Source: Teredinibacter sp. KSP-S5-2
GTDB lineage: Bacteria; Pseudomonadota; Gammaproteobacteria; Pseudomonadales; Cellvibrionaceae
Length of the DNA: 64,000 nucleotides
NCBI RefSeq assembly: GCF_032773895.1
Contig: NZ_CP120416.1
Coordinates: 2,788,001 to 2,852,000 of the forward strand
Reading direction: 5' to 3'
Below are positions 22,264-31,687 of the stretch, piece after piece. The translations under genes and the position numbers were made by a program. Within the stretch, counting starts at the first letter, position 1, and each line of letters begins with the position of its first letter. The notes beneath the pieces were generated by a model. That model saw only the letters and a list, made by a program, of their open reading frames with translations. It had not been told where the DNA came from and ran no database searches.

Positions 22264-23205
22264 ATGAAAAAAACAAACTCTATTTTATTGATTGCGTTGG
22301 TTATTCAAGGGGTACTGGCTCTTGGCTTTTGGTTGTCATACTCGTCCCCGAGTACACCTAAAGCATCCGCACCACTAATCAGTGAACAGTTATTAGCGGC
22401 AAACAAACTAGTAATAACAGGCCAAGAGGATAAAGCCGTTTTAAACAAGCAAGGCGACACATGGACACTCGAAAACTACGGACAACTATCTGTCGCCAGC
22501 AGAAAAATGGACACCTTTTTAGATAAATTAAAACAACTCAAAATAGGTTGGCCTGTCGCCACTACAGAAGCCGCGGCAAAACGCTTTGAAGTTGATGATA
22601 CCAACAGCCAAAAAACACTGGCGTTTTATAACGGCGACACACTGCTGGCAAAACTGTATTTAGGGACCAGCCCTGCGTATAAACGGTTACACGTTCGTAT
22701 GGATGGTGATAAAAACATCTACGCGGTTAACCTCGGGCAACATGATGTTTCCGCTGATGCAGCATCCTGGTTCGACAATACGATCATGCAGTTTGCGCCG
22801 TCACCGGAGAGTGCGTCTATTACCTGGGAGAACGATAAGCTTTTATTAACAAAAGTCGACGACATATGGACATTTAAAGAAGGAGAACGATCAGTATCCG
22901 CCAATGAAGATCACACCAATACGTGGCTAAATCACTTTCAATCATTACGAGTAAAAAGCTTAGTTCTTTCTCAGGATGAAGCGGAAAAAATTACCGTACA
23001 AAATCCAATCTTGAAAGTGAGTTTAAGCAACAACGATACTTCAGTGGACTATGCGTTTTATTCAGTCAACGAGACAACTTACATAAAACGATACGGCCAA
23101 AAGGAATTATATGAACTATCCAGTTACGAAGCTGACGGGATTATCAACACCAATAAAACGGATTTTACAGAAAATAACGAAGTTTCAGACTCAGAGAACG
23201 ATTAA
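22264..23205 (+). CDS. DUF4340 domain-containing protein
   Basis: 313 residues, single N-terminal membrane anchor (ILLIALVIQGVLALGFWLSY) and an extracytoplasmic domain with repeated short beta units (WTLENYGQLSVASRKMDTFLDKL; WTFKEGERSVSANEDHTNTWL), typical of DUF4340. Lies 18 bases after the GldFG fusion with an AAGGAGG ribosome-binding site; third member of the operon. Presumed partner of the transporter at the periplasmic face. Function unknown. Confidence 0.88.
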   Translation: MKKTNSILLIALVIQGVLALGFWLSYSSPSTPKASAPLISEQLLAANKLVITGQEDKAVLNKQGDTWTLENYGQLSVASRKMDTFLDKLKQLKIGWPVATTEAAAKRFEVDDTNSQKTLAFYNGDTLLAKLYLGTSPAYKRLHVRMDGDKNIYAVNLGQHDVSADAASWFDNTIMQFAPSPESASITWENDKLLLTKVDDIWTFKEGERSVSANEDHTNTWLNHFQSLRVKSLVLSQDEAEKITVQNPILKVSLSNNDTSVDYAFYSVNETTYIKRYGQKELYELSSYEADGIINTNKTDFTENNEVSDSEND

Positions 23206-23623
23206 CTCACATACGTGCGGCCACTCATCGGTGGCCGCCCTTACCTTTAATAAATACGCAACAAAAATAATACAACACCGCGCTAATTTAGAAAACAATT
23301 AACCTCTTTAGAAATGCGGTTTTTACACAGGCACGCATTTGATTCAGCACAATCCAACCTCAAATTATTTACTAAAAAATACACACTCAGAAAATTTTTT
23401 TTCAAATAACATCAAGTAAAACTTATTTGAATTTGATATTTCGAATAGCCGCTCTTTCTCTTTATTCTGACAACGCAGGAAAAGGAAAGCCAAGCATACC
23501 GCCTGCATAAAAAAATAATCACATATTGATAACCGAATAAATCATGCAACTAAATTCGATATTTTTATTGAACCCGCTACAAGAATCTATACACGGTTAT
23601 CTTTGTCATCTAAAGAGGCAGTT
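23206..23623 (+). other. Intergenic region with terminator-like hairpin
   Basis: A 7-bp perfect stem CGGCCAC/GTGGCCG (23218-23237) lies just after the DUF4340 stop, with only a weak T-rich tail, and probably ends the ABC operon. The remaining 380 bases are AT-rich and should hold the promoter of the downstream secreted-protein gene; no gene or clear promoter was seen. Confidence 0.6.
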
Positions 23624-25111
23624 ATGAAATTAAAACCATTGTTTAATACAGGCGTTACTCTAGGTTTTATAATAGGGTTAACGACAAATGCATCCGCATA
23701 CACAACATACTCCGCAGAACAATGTGACCAAATGCGTTCTTTTGTTGCCAACGAAAGTTATGCAGAAAATGAATTAGTCGTTCACAATGAAAACGTATAC
23801 ACCTGTACCGTACCCGGATGGTGTGAAATTGGCGGCCCCTATGAACCTGGTATTGGCTGGGCGTGGGAATATGCCTGGACTCACGACGGTGAATGTACTG
23901 CGACAACATCAAGCAGTAGTTCCTCATCATCTAGCAGCTCTTCGTCATCCAGTTCAAGCTCATCATCCAGTAGCGGCGCCAGTAATATCCAACCCTATAT
24001 ATTAACGGCCGGCCCCTATCATGGACTGGAAGGACAAGGTGTTCAGTTCGACGGTTCAAGTATCGCGCGCGACCCGGACGGCACCATAGTCACATACACA
24101 TGGGAGTTGGGCGATGGCACAACCGCAGCCACAGCAGACCCGGTACATCAGTACCCAGGCCCAGGGTTTTACAATGTTCAATTAACCGTGTTCGATGACA
24201 TGGGCGCTTCCGACACAGAAGAAGGCAAAGCGGTGGTGAGCGTTGAACCCAATGCAAATTGCCCCGCCCCGAGATACCTTGCTGGCACCACTTATACAAC
24301 CGGACAAGTTGTGCAAAATGGTGGACAGGATTTTCGTTGCCTCTTGAGCGGATATTGCTCCAGTGCAGACGCTTATCAAAATGAACCTGGTGCTGGTTGG
24401 AATACCGATACTGCCTGGCAACAATTAGGCGATTGCAACACCAACACCGACTACAACTTATTACCGACGGCGAAATTTGACGCTCCTCTCGGCGGTGTTG
24501 TCGGCATAGCCATTTCGTTCAGCGGCACCGAATCCACGGACGCCGATGGTAGTATTACCCAATACCATTGGGACTTTGGTGATGCACAGTTTGCTGACAC
24601 TGAAAATACCACTCACGTTTATCAAAGCCCTGGAACCTATTCTGTCACCCTGACGGTAACAGATAACCAAGGTGGAGAAGGACAAGCCGTCAGAAACATT
24701 GAAATTGCACCGCAAGGTGATGAAACCTGTTGGGCACCGCCCTTTATTCGCGGTACTGCGTATAAAAATGGCGATATTATTCAGTACTTTGGCGATGACT
24801 ACCAATGTGAAGAAGTGGATTTTTGTAGCATGCCTGCCCCAGGCAAAGAACCCTTTGGCATAGTGGCTTGGGTGAACCTCGGTGCCTGTGCTGCAGAACC
24901 ACCACCTCCGGGAAATGCCTGTCAGGATATAACACCAGAGTTTCAGGATGGTGGAACCTATTCAACCGGCGATCAAGTATGGCGGTATGACCGTCTATTT
25001 ACCTGTCTGCAAGGTGGCTGGTGTTCTTTAGGAGGATGGGCTTATGCACCAGCCACTGGCGTGTTCTGGGATTATGCCTGGGAAGAAGTCGGTGCGTGTC
25101 TCGCGGAATAA
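23624..25111 (+). CDS. Secreted multimodular protein: cysteine-rich binding modules, poly-Ser linker, two PKD domains
   Basis: 495 residues from the ATG at 23624, which follows an AAAGAGG ribosome-binding site; a TTG seven codons earlier is less likely. Signal peptide to about residue 25. Order: cysteine-rich aromatic module (about 30-91, ending WAWEYAWTHDGEC), 22-Ser linker (96-117), PKD domain (about 122-205), second cysteine module (212-268), second PKD (275-360), then two more cysteine modules (365-420, 430-492). Each module has the pattern C...GD/Q-V...Y.C...WC...W...G.C, resembling chitin/cellulose-binding CBM5/12-type folds with added disulfides. No catalytic domain is seen; likely a surface or secreted polysaccharide-binding protein. 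Confidence 0.75.
   Translation: MKLKPLFNTGVTLGFIIGLTTNASAYTTYSAEQCDQMRSFVANESYAENELVVHNENVYTCTVPGWCEIGGPYEPGIGWAWEYAWTHDGECTATTSSSSSSSSSSSSSSSSSSSSSSGASNIQPYILTAGPYHGLEGQGVQFDGSSIARDPDGTIVTYTWELGDGTTAATADPVHQYPGPGFYNVQLTVFDDMGASDTEEGKAVVSVEPNANCPAPRYLAGTTYTTGQVVQNGGQDFRCLLSGYCSSADAYQNEPGAGWNTDTAWQQLGDCNTNTDYNLLPTAKFDAPLGGVVGIAISFSGTESTDADGSITQYHWDFGDAQFADTENTTHVYQSPGTYSVTLTVTDNQGGEGQAVRNIEIAPQGDETCWAPPFIRGTAYKNGDIIQYFGDDYQCEEVDFCSMPAPGKEPFGIVAWVNLGACAAEPPPPGNACQDITPEFQDGGTYSTGDQVWRYDRLFTCLQGGWCSLGGWAYAPATGVFWDYAWEEVGACLAE
23909..23974 (+). repeat. Poly-serine linker coding repeat
   Basis: 22 consecutive serine codons using all six synonyms in no simple order. The amino-acid tract is therefore kept by selection on the protein, not by a simple DNA repeat. 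Typical of Cellvibrio/Saccharophagus-type secreted proteins. Confidence 0.9.
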
Positions 25112-25512
25112 TATTTTTTCCCACGTTATCTCACACAAAAAAACAATGCAAAGATAAAAAGTGAGGAATAAAAAACCGCAAGGACGCGGCAATCCATTAA
25201 TACAACCGGTTAGCATCAACTCATACTGAATAGTTTTTTCATTTCCCATTTGCTATTTAACACTCTAAATATGTGTGCCAAATCTTTTTTATGATTTCAA
25301 TCACTATAACCACATTTTATCCGTCACTATTTTTCAGGTCGGTACGCATAGCGACTCTCTTTGTCGCCCTCTTCTTTTTAATTCTAAATATTTTCACCCA
25401 GAAAAAAGCCGACAAGAAATAAGCACATTATTTTTTAATAAATATGGTAATTAACACCTTAGTTATATTCACGCTATAACTTATTACAAACTCCATTAAT
25501 TTGTGGCTGCAC
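25112..25512. other. Intergenic region, no gene seen
   Basis: 400 bases, AT-rich, between the PKD protein and the chemoreceptor. Holds the chemoreceptor promoter by position, but no convincing sigma70 or sigma28 element, hairpin terminator or small gene was identified. Confidence 0.45.
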
Positions 25513-27831
25513 ATGGGTATTCAACAAAAAATTGCGCTCTCATTTAGCGCGTTAGTCCTTGTATCTTCATTACTTTTAGTATTGGTACTCACAGAATATG
25601 CGCAAGACAAAGCCGTATCCGCCCTCTTGTATCAAACCGAACAACGGTTTACTGCACTACGAGATGTTAAACGAGAACAAATAGAGCATTACTTCAAATT
25701 TATTGAAAATCAAATTACTACTCTCGCTTCGTCAAGCATGACACAACGAGCGGAGAAGGCATTTAGACAGGGTTTTATTGATTATCAACTACCAAGCCAA
25801 ACAGGTGATTTTGCTGCACAAAATGCTCTGCAAAACTACTACAGCAACCATTTTGCAGAGAATTATCGAAAACTTAACCCGGGAGATAATATTGATACGC
25901 AGAACTTGTTGAACTCGTTGAATCAAAAAAGTCAGGCACTCCAGTTTTCTCTTATCGCCAACAATCCTCATCCTCTCGGCGAAAAAGATCAACTTAACGA
26001 TATCGGTTCAGACACACTTTACAATCAGACACACAAAGAGTTTCACCCCTTGTATCGTAAATACCTACGAAACTTTGGCTATTACGATATTTTTATTGTT
26101 GATCGGTCAACAGGCTATGTGGTGTATTCCGTTTTTAAAGAATTAGACTACGCCACCTCACTCAGCAGCGGCCCATACGCTAACTCAGGCTTGGGAAAAG
26201 CCTTTCAAAATAGCTTGTCTCTGCAACCTGGTGAAGTGTATCTCACAGATTTTGCCCCTTACACTCCCAGTTATGAAAGCGCAGCATCATTTATTGCCAC
26301 ACCGATTAACAACGAGGCCATTTTGATTTTTCAAATGCCTATCGAACGAATCAATTCGATCATGAGCTATGACAAACGCTGGCGTGAAGCTGGGCTGGGC
26401 AATTCAGGAGAAACCTATCTGGTCGGCCCGGATTTAACCATTCGCAGCGAAAGCCGTTTTATTATCGAAAACAAAGCGCTTTACATTGAAGGCTTAAAAA
26501 AAGCCGGTATCAAAGAACACACCATTCAGGAGATCGAAGCAAAAGGCTCCGCTATCGGCTTGCAACCTACGCAAACTGTCGGAGCAAGAAAAGCACTTAA
26601 GGGTGAAAAAGGGTTTGAACTCATTAAAGACTATCGAAATGAAGAGGTTTTTTCCGCATACAGCCCAGTAACTTTACCCGGCTTGAACTGGGGAATACTG
26701 AGCGAAATGGATAAGTCCGAAGCGCTTGAACAATCCAATCAACTGGTTGATACGCTCCGCTGGATTTCTGTGGTATTAACCGTGGCCATCCTTACATTTG
26801 CTTTTTTTATTGCCTGGATGCTCGGGCGTTATTTATCTCGCCCAATTATTCAGGCCCATCAAACAATAGAGGAGATATCTAATACTTTGGATATCTCTAA
26901 ACGCGTGACAATTCAAAACGCTCTTTCACCGGATGAAATCGGTCAAATGTCCGCCGCGATTAATCGCATGCTGGATGCCTTTAGTAAAGTACTCGGACAA
27001 GTGAAAAAAACCGAATCTACGCTGACCGACTCCGTCGATCAACTTAATCAAAGTGTGGTGGAAGTCGCTGAAGCATCAAATAAGCAAAGAGAAATGACTA
27101 TCTCTATGTCTACCGCTTTGGAAGAGCTTTCAACCACGTCGCAAATCCTGCAACAAAACGTCGAAGAAAATCAGCTCGCCAGTGAAAAAACACAAGAGCA
27201 AGCCGACGCAGGCCTGGCAGTCATGCAGGATAACGAACAATCTACACAGGAACTTGCCCAGGTTTTACAAACAACCGCTGCGCATGTTTCAGAAGTGGCT
27301 AATCAATCCCACGAAATATTTACCTTCCTCGATGTCATTGGTGGTATTGCCGAGCAAACCAACCTTCTTGCCCTGAATGCAGCAATTGAAGCAGCACGAG
27401 CAGGCGAACAAGGCAGAGGGTTTGCCGTCGTGGCCGATGAAGTCAGAACCCTGGCCAAACGCACTCAGGACTCCACCAAAGAAATTCAAAATATTATTAG
27501 CAACTTACGCCAGGGCTCAGACTCCTCGGTGGCGGCCATGAACCAGGCACATACTATTTTGGAGAAAACCGTTTCTGCGGCTGCATTAGCGGGCAGTAAC
27601 TTTCTAGAGATAAATCGGCAATTAAACGAAATTACCCAGAAGAATGAACAGCTGGCCAGCGCTGCTCATGAGCAGGCACAAGTGACGCAGGATATGACCA
27701 CCAATGTTGGCCACATCAGCCACCTTGCGGAGCAAAATGGCGAGCTGATGACTCGGGTGCAAGAATCGAAAGAGCAAGTGTCTATCGCCAGTGATGATTT
27801 GGCGCGAAGTGTACGACGTTTTCAGTGCTAA
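25513..27831 (+). CDS. Methyl-accepting chemotaxis protein with large periplasmic sensor
   Basis: 772 residues from the ATG at 25513; a TTG four codons earlier is possible. TM1 about 8-28, a nearly 380-residue periplasmic region (dCache-like by size and by motifs such as [21 protein letters not shown] and [12 protein letters not shown]), TM2 about 415-437, HAMP to about 490, then the methyl-accepting signalling domain with the conserved tip [20 protein letters not shown] near residue 608. Transmits ligand binding to CheA/CheW. No CheW-binding pentapeptide (NWETF-type) at the C-terminus. Ligand unknown. Stands alone. Confidence 0.93.
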   Translation: MGIQQKIALSFSALVLVSSLLLVLVLTEYAQDKAVSALLYQTEQRFTALRDVKREQIEHYFKFIENQITTLASSSMTQRAEKAFRQGFIDYQLPSQTGDFAAQNALQNYYSNHFAENYRKLNPGDNIDTQNLLNSLNQKSQALQFSLIANNPHPLGEKDQLNDIGSDTLYNQTHKEFHPLYRKYLRNFGYYDIFIVDRSTGYVVYSVFKELDYATSLSSGPYANSGLGKAFQNSLSLQPGEVYLTDFAPYTPSYESAASFIATPINNEAILIFQMPIERINSIMSYDKRWREAGLGNSGETYLVGPDLTIRSESRFIIENKALYIEGLKKAGIKEHTIQEIEAKGSAIGLQPTQTVGARKALKGEKGFELIKDYRNEEVFSAYSPVTLPGLNWGILSEMDKSEALEQSNQLVDTLRWISVVLTVAILTFAFFIAWMLGRYLSRPIIQAHQTIEEISNTLDISKRVTIQNALSPDEIGQMSAAINRMLDAFSKVLGQVKKTESTLTDSVDQLNQSVVEVAEASNKQREMTISMSTALEELSTTSQILQQNVEENQLASEKTQEQADAGLAVMQDNEQSTQELAQVLQTTAAHVSEVANQSHEIFTFLDVIGGIAEQTNLLALNAAIEAARAGEQGRGFAVVADEVRTLAKRTQDSTKEIQNIISNLRQGSDSSVAAMNQAHTILEKTVSAAALAGSNFLEINRQLNEITQKNEQLASAAHEQAQVTQDMTTNVGHISHLAEQNGELMTRVQESKEQVSIASDDLARSVRRFQC

Positions 27832-27837
27832 TTTCGC

Positions 27838-27866
27838 TCGTTATTCGACCATAAGTCTGGTATAGT
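27838..27866 (+). promoter_or_regulatory. Extended -10 promoter of the DEAD-box helicase gene
   Basis: TGGTATAGT at 27858-27866 is an extended -10 element with a near-consensus hexamer; no good -35 lies 17 bases upstream. Transcription would begin near 27873, giving a leader of about 170 bases that contains the palindrome GGCCTTAAGGCC and another hairpin. Long leaders are usual for cold-induced csdA/deaD. Confidence 0.6.
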
Positions 27867-28041
27867 CCGCGCCCCGATTTGAGGCTCTCCGAGGGATTGT
27901 TATTACAACAACATCCCGTTTGTGCTGTTTATCTATGAAATTGGCCTTAAGGCCATGCTGTAACCCGTCGAAAGTAGAGCAGAATCGGTTATACCCTAAC
28001 ATCCCTTACCGGATTTTCTCTCTATTTTTAAGAAGGCTTAT

Positions 28042-29847
28042 ATGTCCGATACCTCAGATCTCAGCTTTGCTGATTTGAATCTGCCTGAGCCCCTGTTAGC
28101 AGCGTTAAGCGCTGTGGGCTACGAAACACCCTCCCCAATTCAAGCGGCCACCATCCCTATGCTTATGCAAGGTAAAGATGTTGTTGGTATGGCCCAGACT
28201 GGCACCGGTAAAACCGCAGCTTTTGCCATACCGTTACTAGCCAGTATTGACCTAAAGAAAAGAAAGCCCCAAGCACTTGTGCTCTGCCCGACCCGCGAAC
28301 TTGCCATTCAGGTAGCTGAAGCATTTCAATCCTACGCTTCACAAATGAAAGGCTTTCACGTTTTGCCACTGTACGGTGGCCAAGACATGCGCACCCAACT
28401 TCGTGCACTGCAGCGTACTGTTCACGTCATCGTTGCCACTCCAGGCCGACTGATTGACCACATACAACGCAGAAGCATCGATTTAAGCGAACTGGACTCC
28501 CTGGTTTTGGACGAAGCCGATGAAATGCTTCGTATGGGCTTTATCGACGATGTCGAAACCATTCTTCAGGCAACCCCGGACGATCGCCGGGTAGCATTAT
28601 TTTCAGCCACTATGCCAGCGCCAATTCGCCGGGTAGCCGAAAAATACCTGAACAACCCGGAAGAAATTCGCATAGAAACGGCGGTTACCACTAACGAAAA
28701 CATTGAACAGTTTTATTGGTTAGTCTCTGGCACCAACAAACTGGATGCTCTCACCCGGATTCTCGAAGTAGAAGACTTCGACGGTATGATCATCTTCGTT
28801 CGCACCAAAACGGCCACCGTTGAACTGGCGGATAAACTTAATGCCCGTGGCTTCTCAGCCGCACCACTCAATGGCGATATGAACCAGCAATTGCGGGTAC
28901 GTACCGTTGACCAACTAAAAGGCGGTCAGTTGGATATCGTGATTGCGACGGATGTAGCGGCACGAGGCCTGGATGTTGAGCGTATCAGCCACGTAATGAA
29001 CTTTGACATTCCTTACGATGACGAAGCCTATGTCCACCGTATCGGTCGTACCGGCCGTGCCGGACGCAGCGGTAAAGCCATTCTGTTCGTTGCCCCGAGG
29101 GAAAGACGTCTACTGCGTTCGATTGAAAAAACCACACGGCAAAAAATCGAGCCGATGAGCTTACCAAGCCGCGCAGACCTGATCGACAAACGTTCGCAGG
29201 ACTTTAAAGCGCAAGTGGTCGACGCCCTGGCAAATCAGGAAGAGCGAGCTTTTTTCCAGAATATCGTGACCGAAATCTGTCACGACAACGAAGCCTCAGC
29301 AGAAGAAGTGGCCACCGCGCTGGTTTACTTGCTGCAGCAAAAACGCCCATTAATGCCACCCCCCGAGAAATTCAACAAACCCAAGCAGGACCGGTTTGAT
29401 GATCGCGATCGAGGTGATCGAAGAGACAGAAAAGATCGAGGCGAACGTGTACATAACTCCAAGGATGAGCGCAAAGGCAAGAATAAAAAGGGCCGTAAAA
29501 ACGAAACCGGTGTGCCGATGGAAAGCTTCAAAATCCATGTTGGCCACAAAGACGAAGTCACCCCCCGGGAAATTGTCGGTGCCATTGCCAATGAAGCAGG
29601 GATAGAAGGCAAACATATTGGCCAGATCAAAATCCGCGACTCATTCACTATCGTGGATTTACCAGCGGGTATGCCCAAAGAAGTCTTCCAGACCTTGAAA
29701 AAGACACGGGTTTGCCAGAAGCCATTGAACATTGAGCGCGATGAATTCGACTCCAATCGGGCAGAAGCAAAAGAGTTTGATGGTCGACCACCGAAAAAGA
29801 AGGACAAAAAAGTCCGAAAGGCGAACAAAAAGAAAGACAAACGTTGA
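28042..29847 (+). CDS. deaD: ATP-dependent DEAD-box RNA helicase DeaD/CsdA
   Basis: 601 residues. Q motif (FADLNLPEPLLAALSAVGYETPSPIQ begins the core), motif I AQTGTGKT, motif II DEAD, motif III SAT, motif VI HRIGRTGRAGRSG. Then a highly charged Asp/Arg/Lys linker, a DbpA/CsdA-type RNA-binding domain (SFKIHVGHKDEVTPREIVGAI), and a lysine-rich tail ending KKDKR. Unwinds structured RNA in ribosome assembly and mRNA decay, mainly in the cold. The strong terminator at 29877 ends the unit. Confidence 0.95.
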   Translation: MSDTSDLSFADLNLPEPLLAALSAVGYETPSPIQAATIPMLMQGKDVVGMAQTGTGKTAAFAIPLLASIDLKKRKPQALVLCPTRELAIQVAEAFQSYASQMKGFHVLPLYGGQDMRTQLRALQRTVHVIVATPGRLIDHIQRRSIDLSELDSLVLDEADEMLRMGFIDDVETILQATPDDRRVALFSATMPAPIRRVAEKYLNNPEEIRIETAVTTNENIEQFYWLVSGTNKLDALTRILEVEDFDGMIIFVRTKTATVELADKLNARGFSAAPLNGDMNQQLRVRTVDQLKGGQLDIVIATDVAARGLDVERISHVMNFDIPYDDEAYVHRIGRTGRAGRSGKAILFVAPRERRLLRSIEKTTRQKIEPMSLPSRADLIDKRSQDFKAQVVDALANQEERAFFQNIVTEICHDNEASAEEVATALVYLLQQKRPLMPPPEKFNKPKQDRFDDRDRGDRRDRKDRGERVHNSKDERKGKNKKGRKNETGVPMESFKIHVGHKDEVTPREIVGAIANEAGIEGKHIGQIKIRDSFTIVDLPAGMPKEVFQTLKKTRVCQKPLNIERDEFDSNRAEAKEFDGRPPKKKDKKVRKANKKKDKR

Positions 29848-29876
29848 ACTCTTACATAATTTAACAATCTCAATGA

Positions 29877-29906
29877 GCCCAAACCTACATAGGTTTGGGC
29901 TTTTTT
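29877..29906 (+). terminator. Terminator after deaD
   Basis: Perfect 10-bp hairpin GCCCAAACCT-ACAT-AGGTTTGGGC followed by six T. Confidence 0.95.
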
Positions 29907-29948
29907 GTTTATAATGCGTGGTTCTAAGAATACATCGCAGGGATCGAC

Positions 29949-31289
29949 ATGTTACTTCCAATTAAAAAGCTGGCAGCATTATTGGCGATTATGCTCCTCG
30001 CTAACACGGTTTGCTCGCAATCCACGGATTCATTGGAAAGCAACGCAAGCCATCTCACTATCACGGAATACCTTACCTCGGAACCGTTGTATCTCTCCAA
30101 CGGAATGACCGAAGACGACGCCAACTTACTCGCCAGCCTCGTTCTCGGTTTTGAAGCCCCCACAATCGAACTGTTTCACTCCTCATCAGCACAACCAAGT
30201 CAATACTACGGCGTTCGTATCACCAGTGTGCTGGGGGAATCTGTCTATATCACCATTAACGATTCAAATAACACAGAAGTCATCGATATTCTGGACAAGC
30301 AAGTTCCCACCCTAGGGCTGGGTTTTGGTGTGTTATTAACCAACTTTACCCAAGCCATCAGCATCGACTCCTTTGGTGGCGAGATCGTGTTAAATGGACA
30401 AAATTCGTCCTTTAGCTTCAAAGCCGCCTACGAGTGGGACGCTCCACACACCTACTATTTCTATAAAACGCCAATCGCCAATATCACCGCGGATATTTTG
30501 CTCAACGGTGCATACAAAATCCTGGGCAACAGCAGCAACAACCGCTTCGATTTCTCCGGTATCACTGCCAATCAAAACTCGGTGGTATACATTAATGGTG
30601 GCGCAGGCAGCGACGAATTGATTGGGCCTAACGTAGATACCAAGTGGGAAATAGCGCTACCGGCGGAGAACACCGATCCATGGCTTATCTCAGAACAAAC
30701 CTACCCAAGTGTAGTAACAATCTCCATTCAAAATGAAATAGTCGCCAGACTTGGTAACATTGAAAACCTCACGGGCGGCACTGGAGCAAACGCATTCAAC
30801 CTTACAACCTCGTTTGATGGGTCAATTAATGGTGGGGCAAACTCATCGATTTTTTTTGAAGGATCATCAGACTCAGGGACAACTGGAAATAACACCGGTA
30901 GTTGCAATAGCACCGAATCTTCAGCCACTCTGACCTCTGGATCAGAAAACCTTACGGTTGAAACACCATCGGCCTGCACCATCTCAATATCTGGCGAACT
31001 CATCGCTGACGCAATAAAAGTGGGAGAACTTCAGTTTAATGTGGATACTTCATCTGTTGTTACGGTAAATAACGGACAACTTGTCTTCACCGCGGAGGGC
31101 GAAAACCTAACCACCACACTGAACATACAGGAAGCGCCTTCAACGAACTTAGAAATAAACGAAGGAACAACTGAACAAAGCGTTACCGAAAATAACGCCA
31201 TACCAGGTAGCGACAGCTCTGGCGGCGGCAGCCTGCATTATTTTTACGCTCTGCTCCTACTCGGTTTGGGTATTATTCGCCGCAAATAA
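29949..31289 (+). CDS. Surface protein with GlyGly-CTERM sorting signal
   Basis: 446 residues. N-terminal signal peptide (KKLAALLAIMLLANTVCSQ), a long Ser/Thr/Asn-rich beta-type body without recognised domains, including INGGAGSDELIGPN, a loosely hemolysin-repeat-like segment. The C-terminus has SSGGGS, a hydrophobic helix LHYFYALLLLGLGII and a basic RRK end. This tripartite tail is the GlyGly-CTERM signal cleaved by rhombosortase in organisms with type II secretion, so the protein is probably exported and lipid- or surface-anchored. No rhombosortase gene is present in the window. Function otherwise unknown. Confidence 0.75.
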   Translation: MLLPIKKLAALLAIMLLANTVCSQSTDSLESNASHLTITEYLTSEPLYLSNGMTEDDANLLASLVLGFEAPTIELFHSSSAQPSQYYGVRITSVLGESVYITINDSNNTEVIDILDKQVPTLGLGFGVLLTNFTQAISIDSFGGEIVLNGQNSSFSFKAAYEWDAPHTYYFYKTPIANITADILLNGAYKILGNSSNNRFDFSGITANQNSVVYINGGAGSDELIGPNVDTKWEIALPAENTDPWLISEQTYPSVVTISIQNEIVARLGNIENLTGGTGANAFNLTTSFDGSINGGANSSIFFEGSSDSGTTGNNTGSCNSTESSATLTSGSENLTVETPSACTISISGELIADAIKVGELQFNVDTSSVVTVNNGQLVFTAEGENLTTTLNIQEAPSTNLEINEGTTEQSVTENNAIPGSDSSGGGSLHYFYALLLLGLGIIRRK

Positions 31290-31687
31290 AAGTACTCCGA
31301 CTTCAGGAATTCAGTAGTAAATTCATAGACTGTGAGCTGCAGGGATACGGTGATCGAGCCCCCACGGACAACATGAAGGGATCATTTTGAACCCAGTCTA
31401 CGCCCGAAGGGGTTGATACGGGGATGCATTCGAGTTATTGGTTTACAGTGTGCCGATGAACCTGCCGAATGAAAAAAGCATCACCAGCTCCTCATAAATT
31501 GAATTTCCTATCAATCACCTCCATATACCCTTCTCCCCCAATATAAGTACATGTTTATTGCCGAAACTATGGACTTTATGGGGTGGGTTATGCGTATACT
31601 ACGCCCCCTCAAAAAAGCCCCTCCTCAGGGCCTCTGACAAGAAATCGAACTATTAGCAGTGAGCTAGCAGCAACTGGAGACAAAATA
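31290..31687 (+). promoter_or_regulatory. Region upstream of gnd, with probable promoter
   Basis: 398 bases. A -10 TATACT lies at 31595-31600 with a weak -35 about 17 bases earlier, giving a leader of about 80 bases. This promoter falls inside an open frame that extends gnd upstream to 31583, which argues that the true start is the ATG at 31688. No separate gene was seen in the first 280 bases. Confidence 0.55.

Noticed and set aside
31583-31687. N-terminal extension of gnd
   Set aside because: The extension lacks family similarity and overlaps the likely -10 element; the ATG at 31688 has a GGAG site and the conserved N-terminus.
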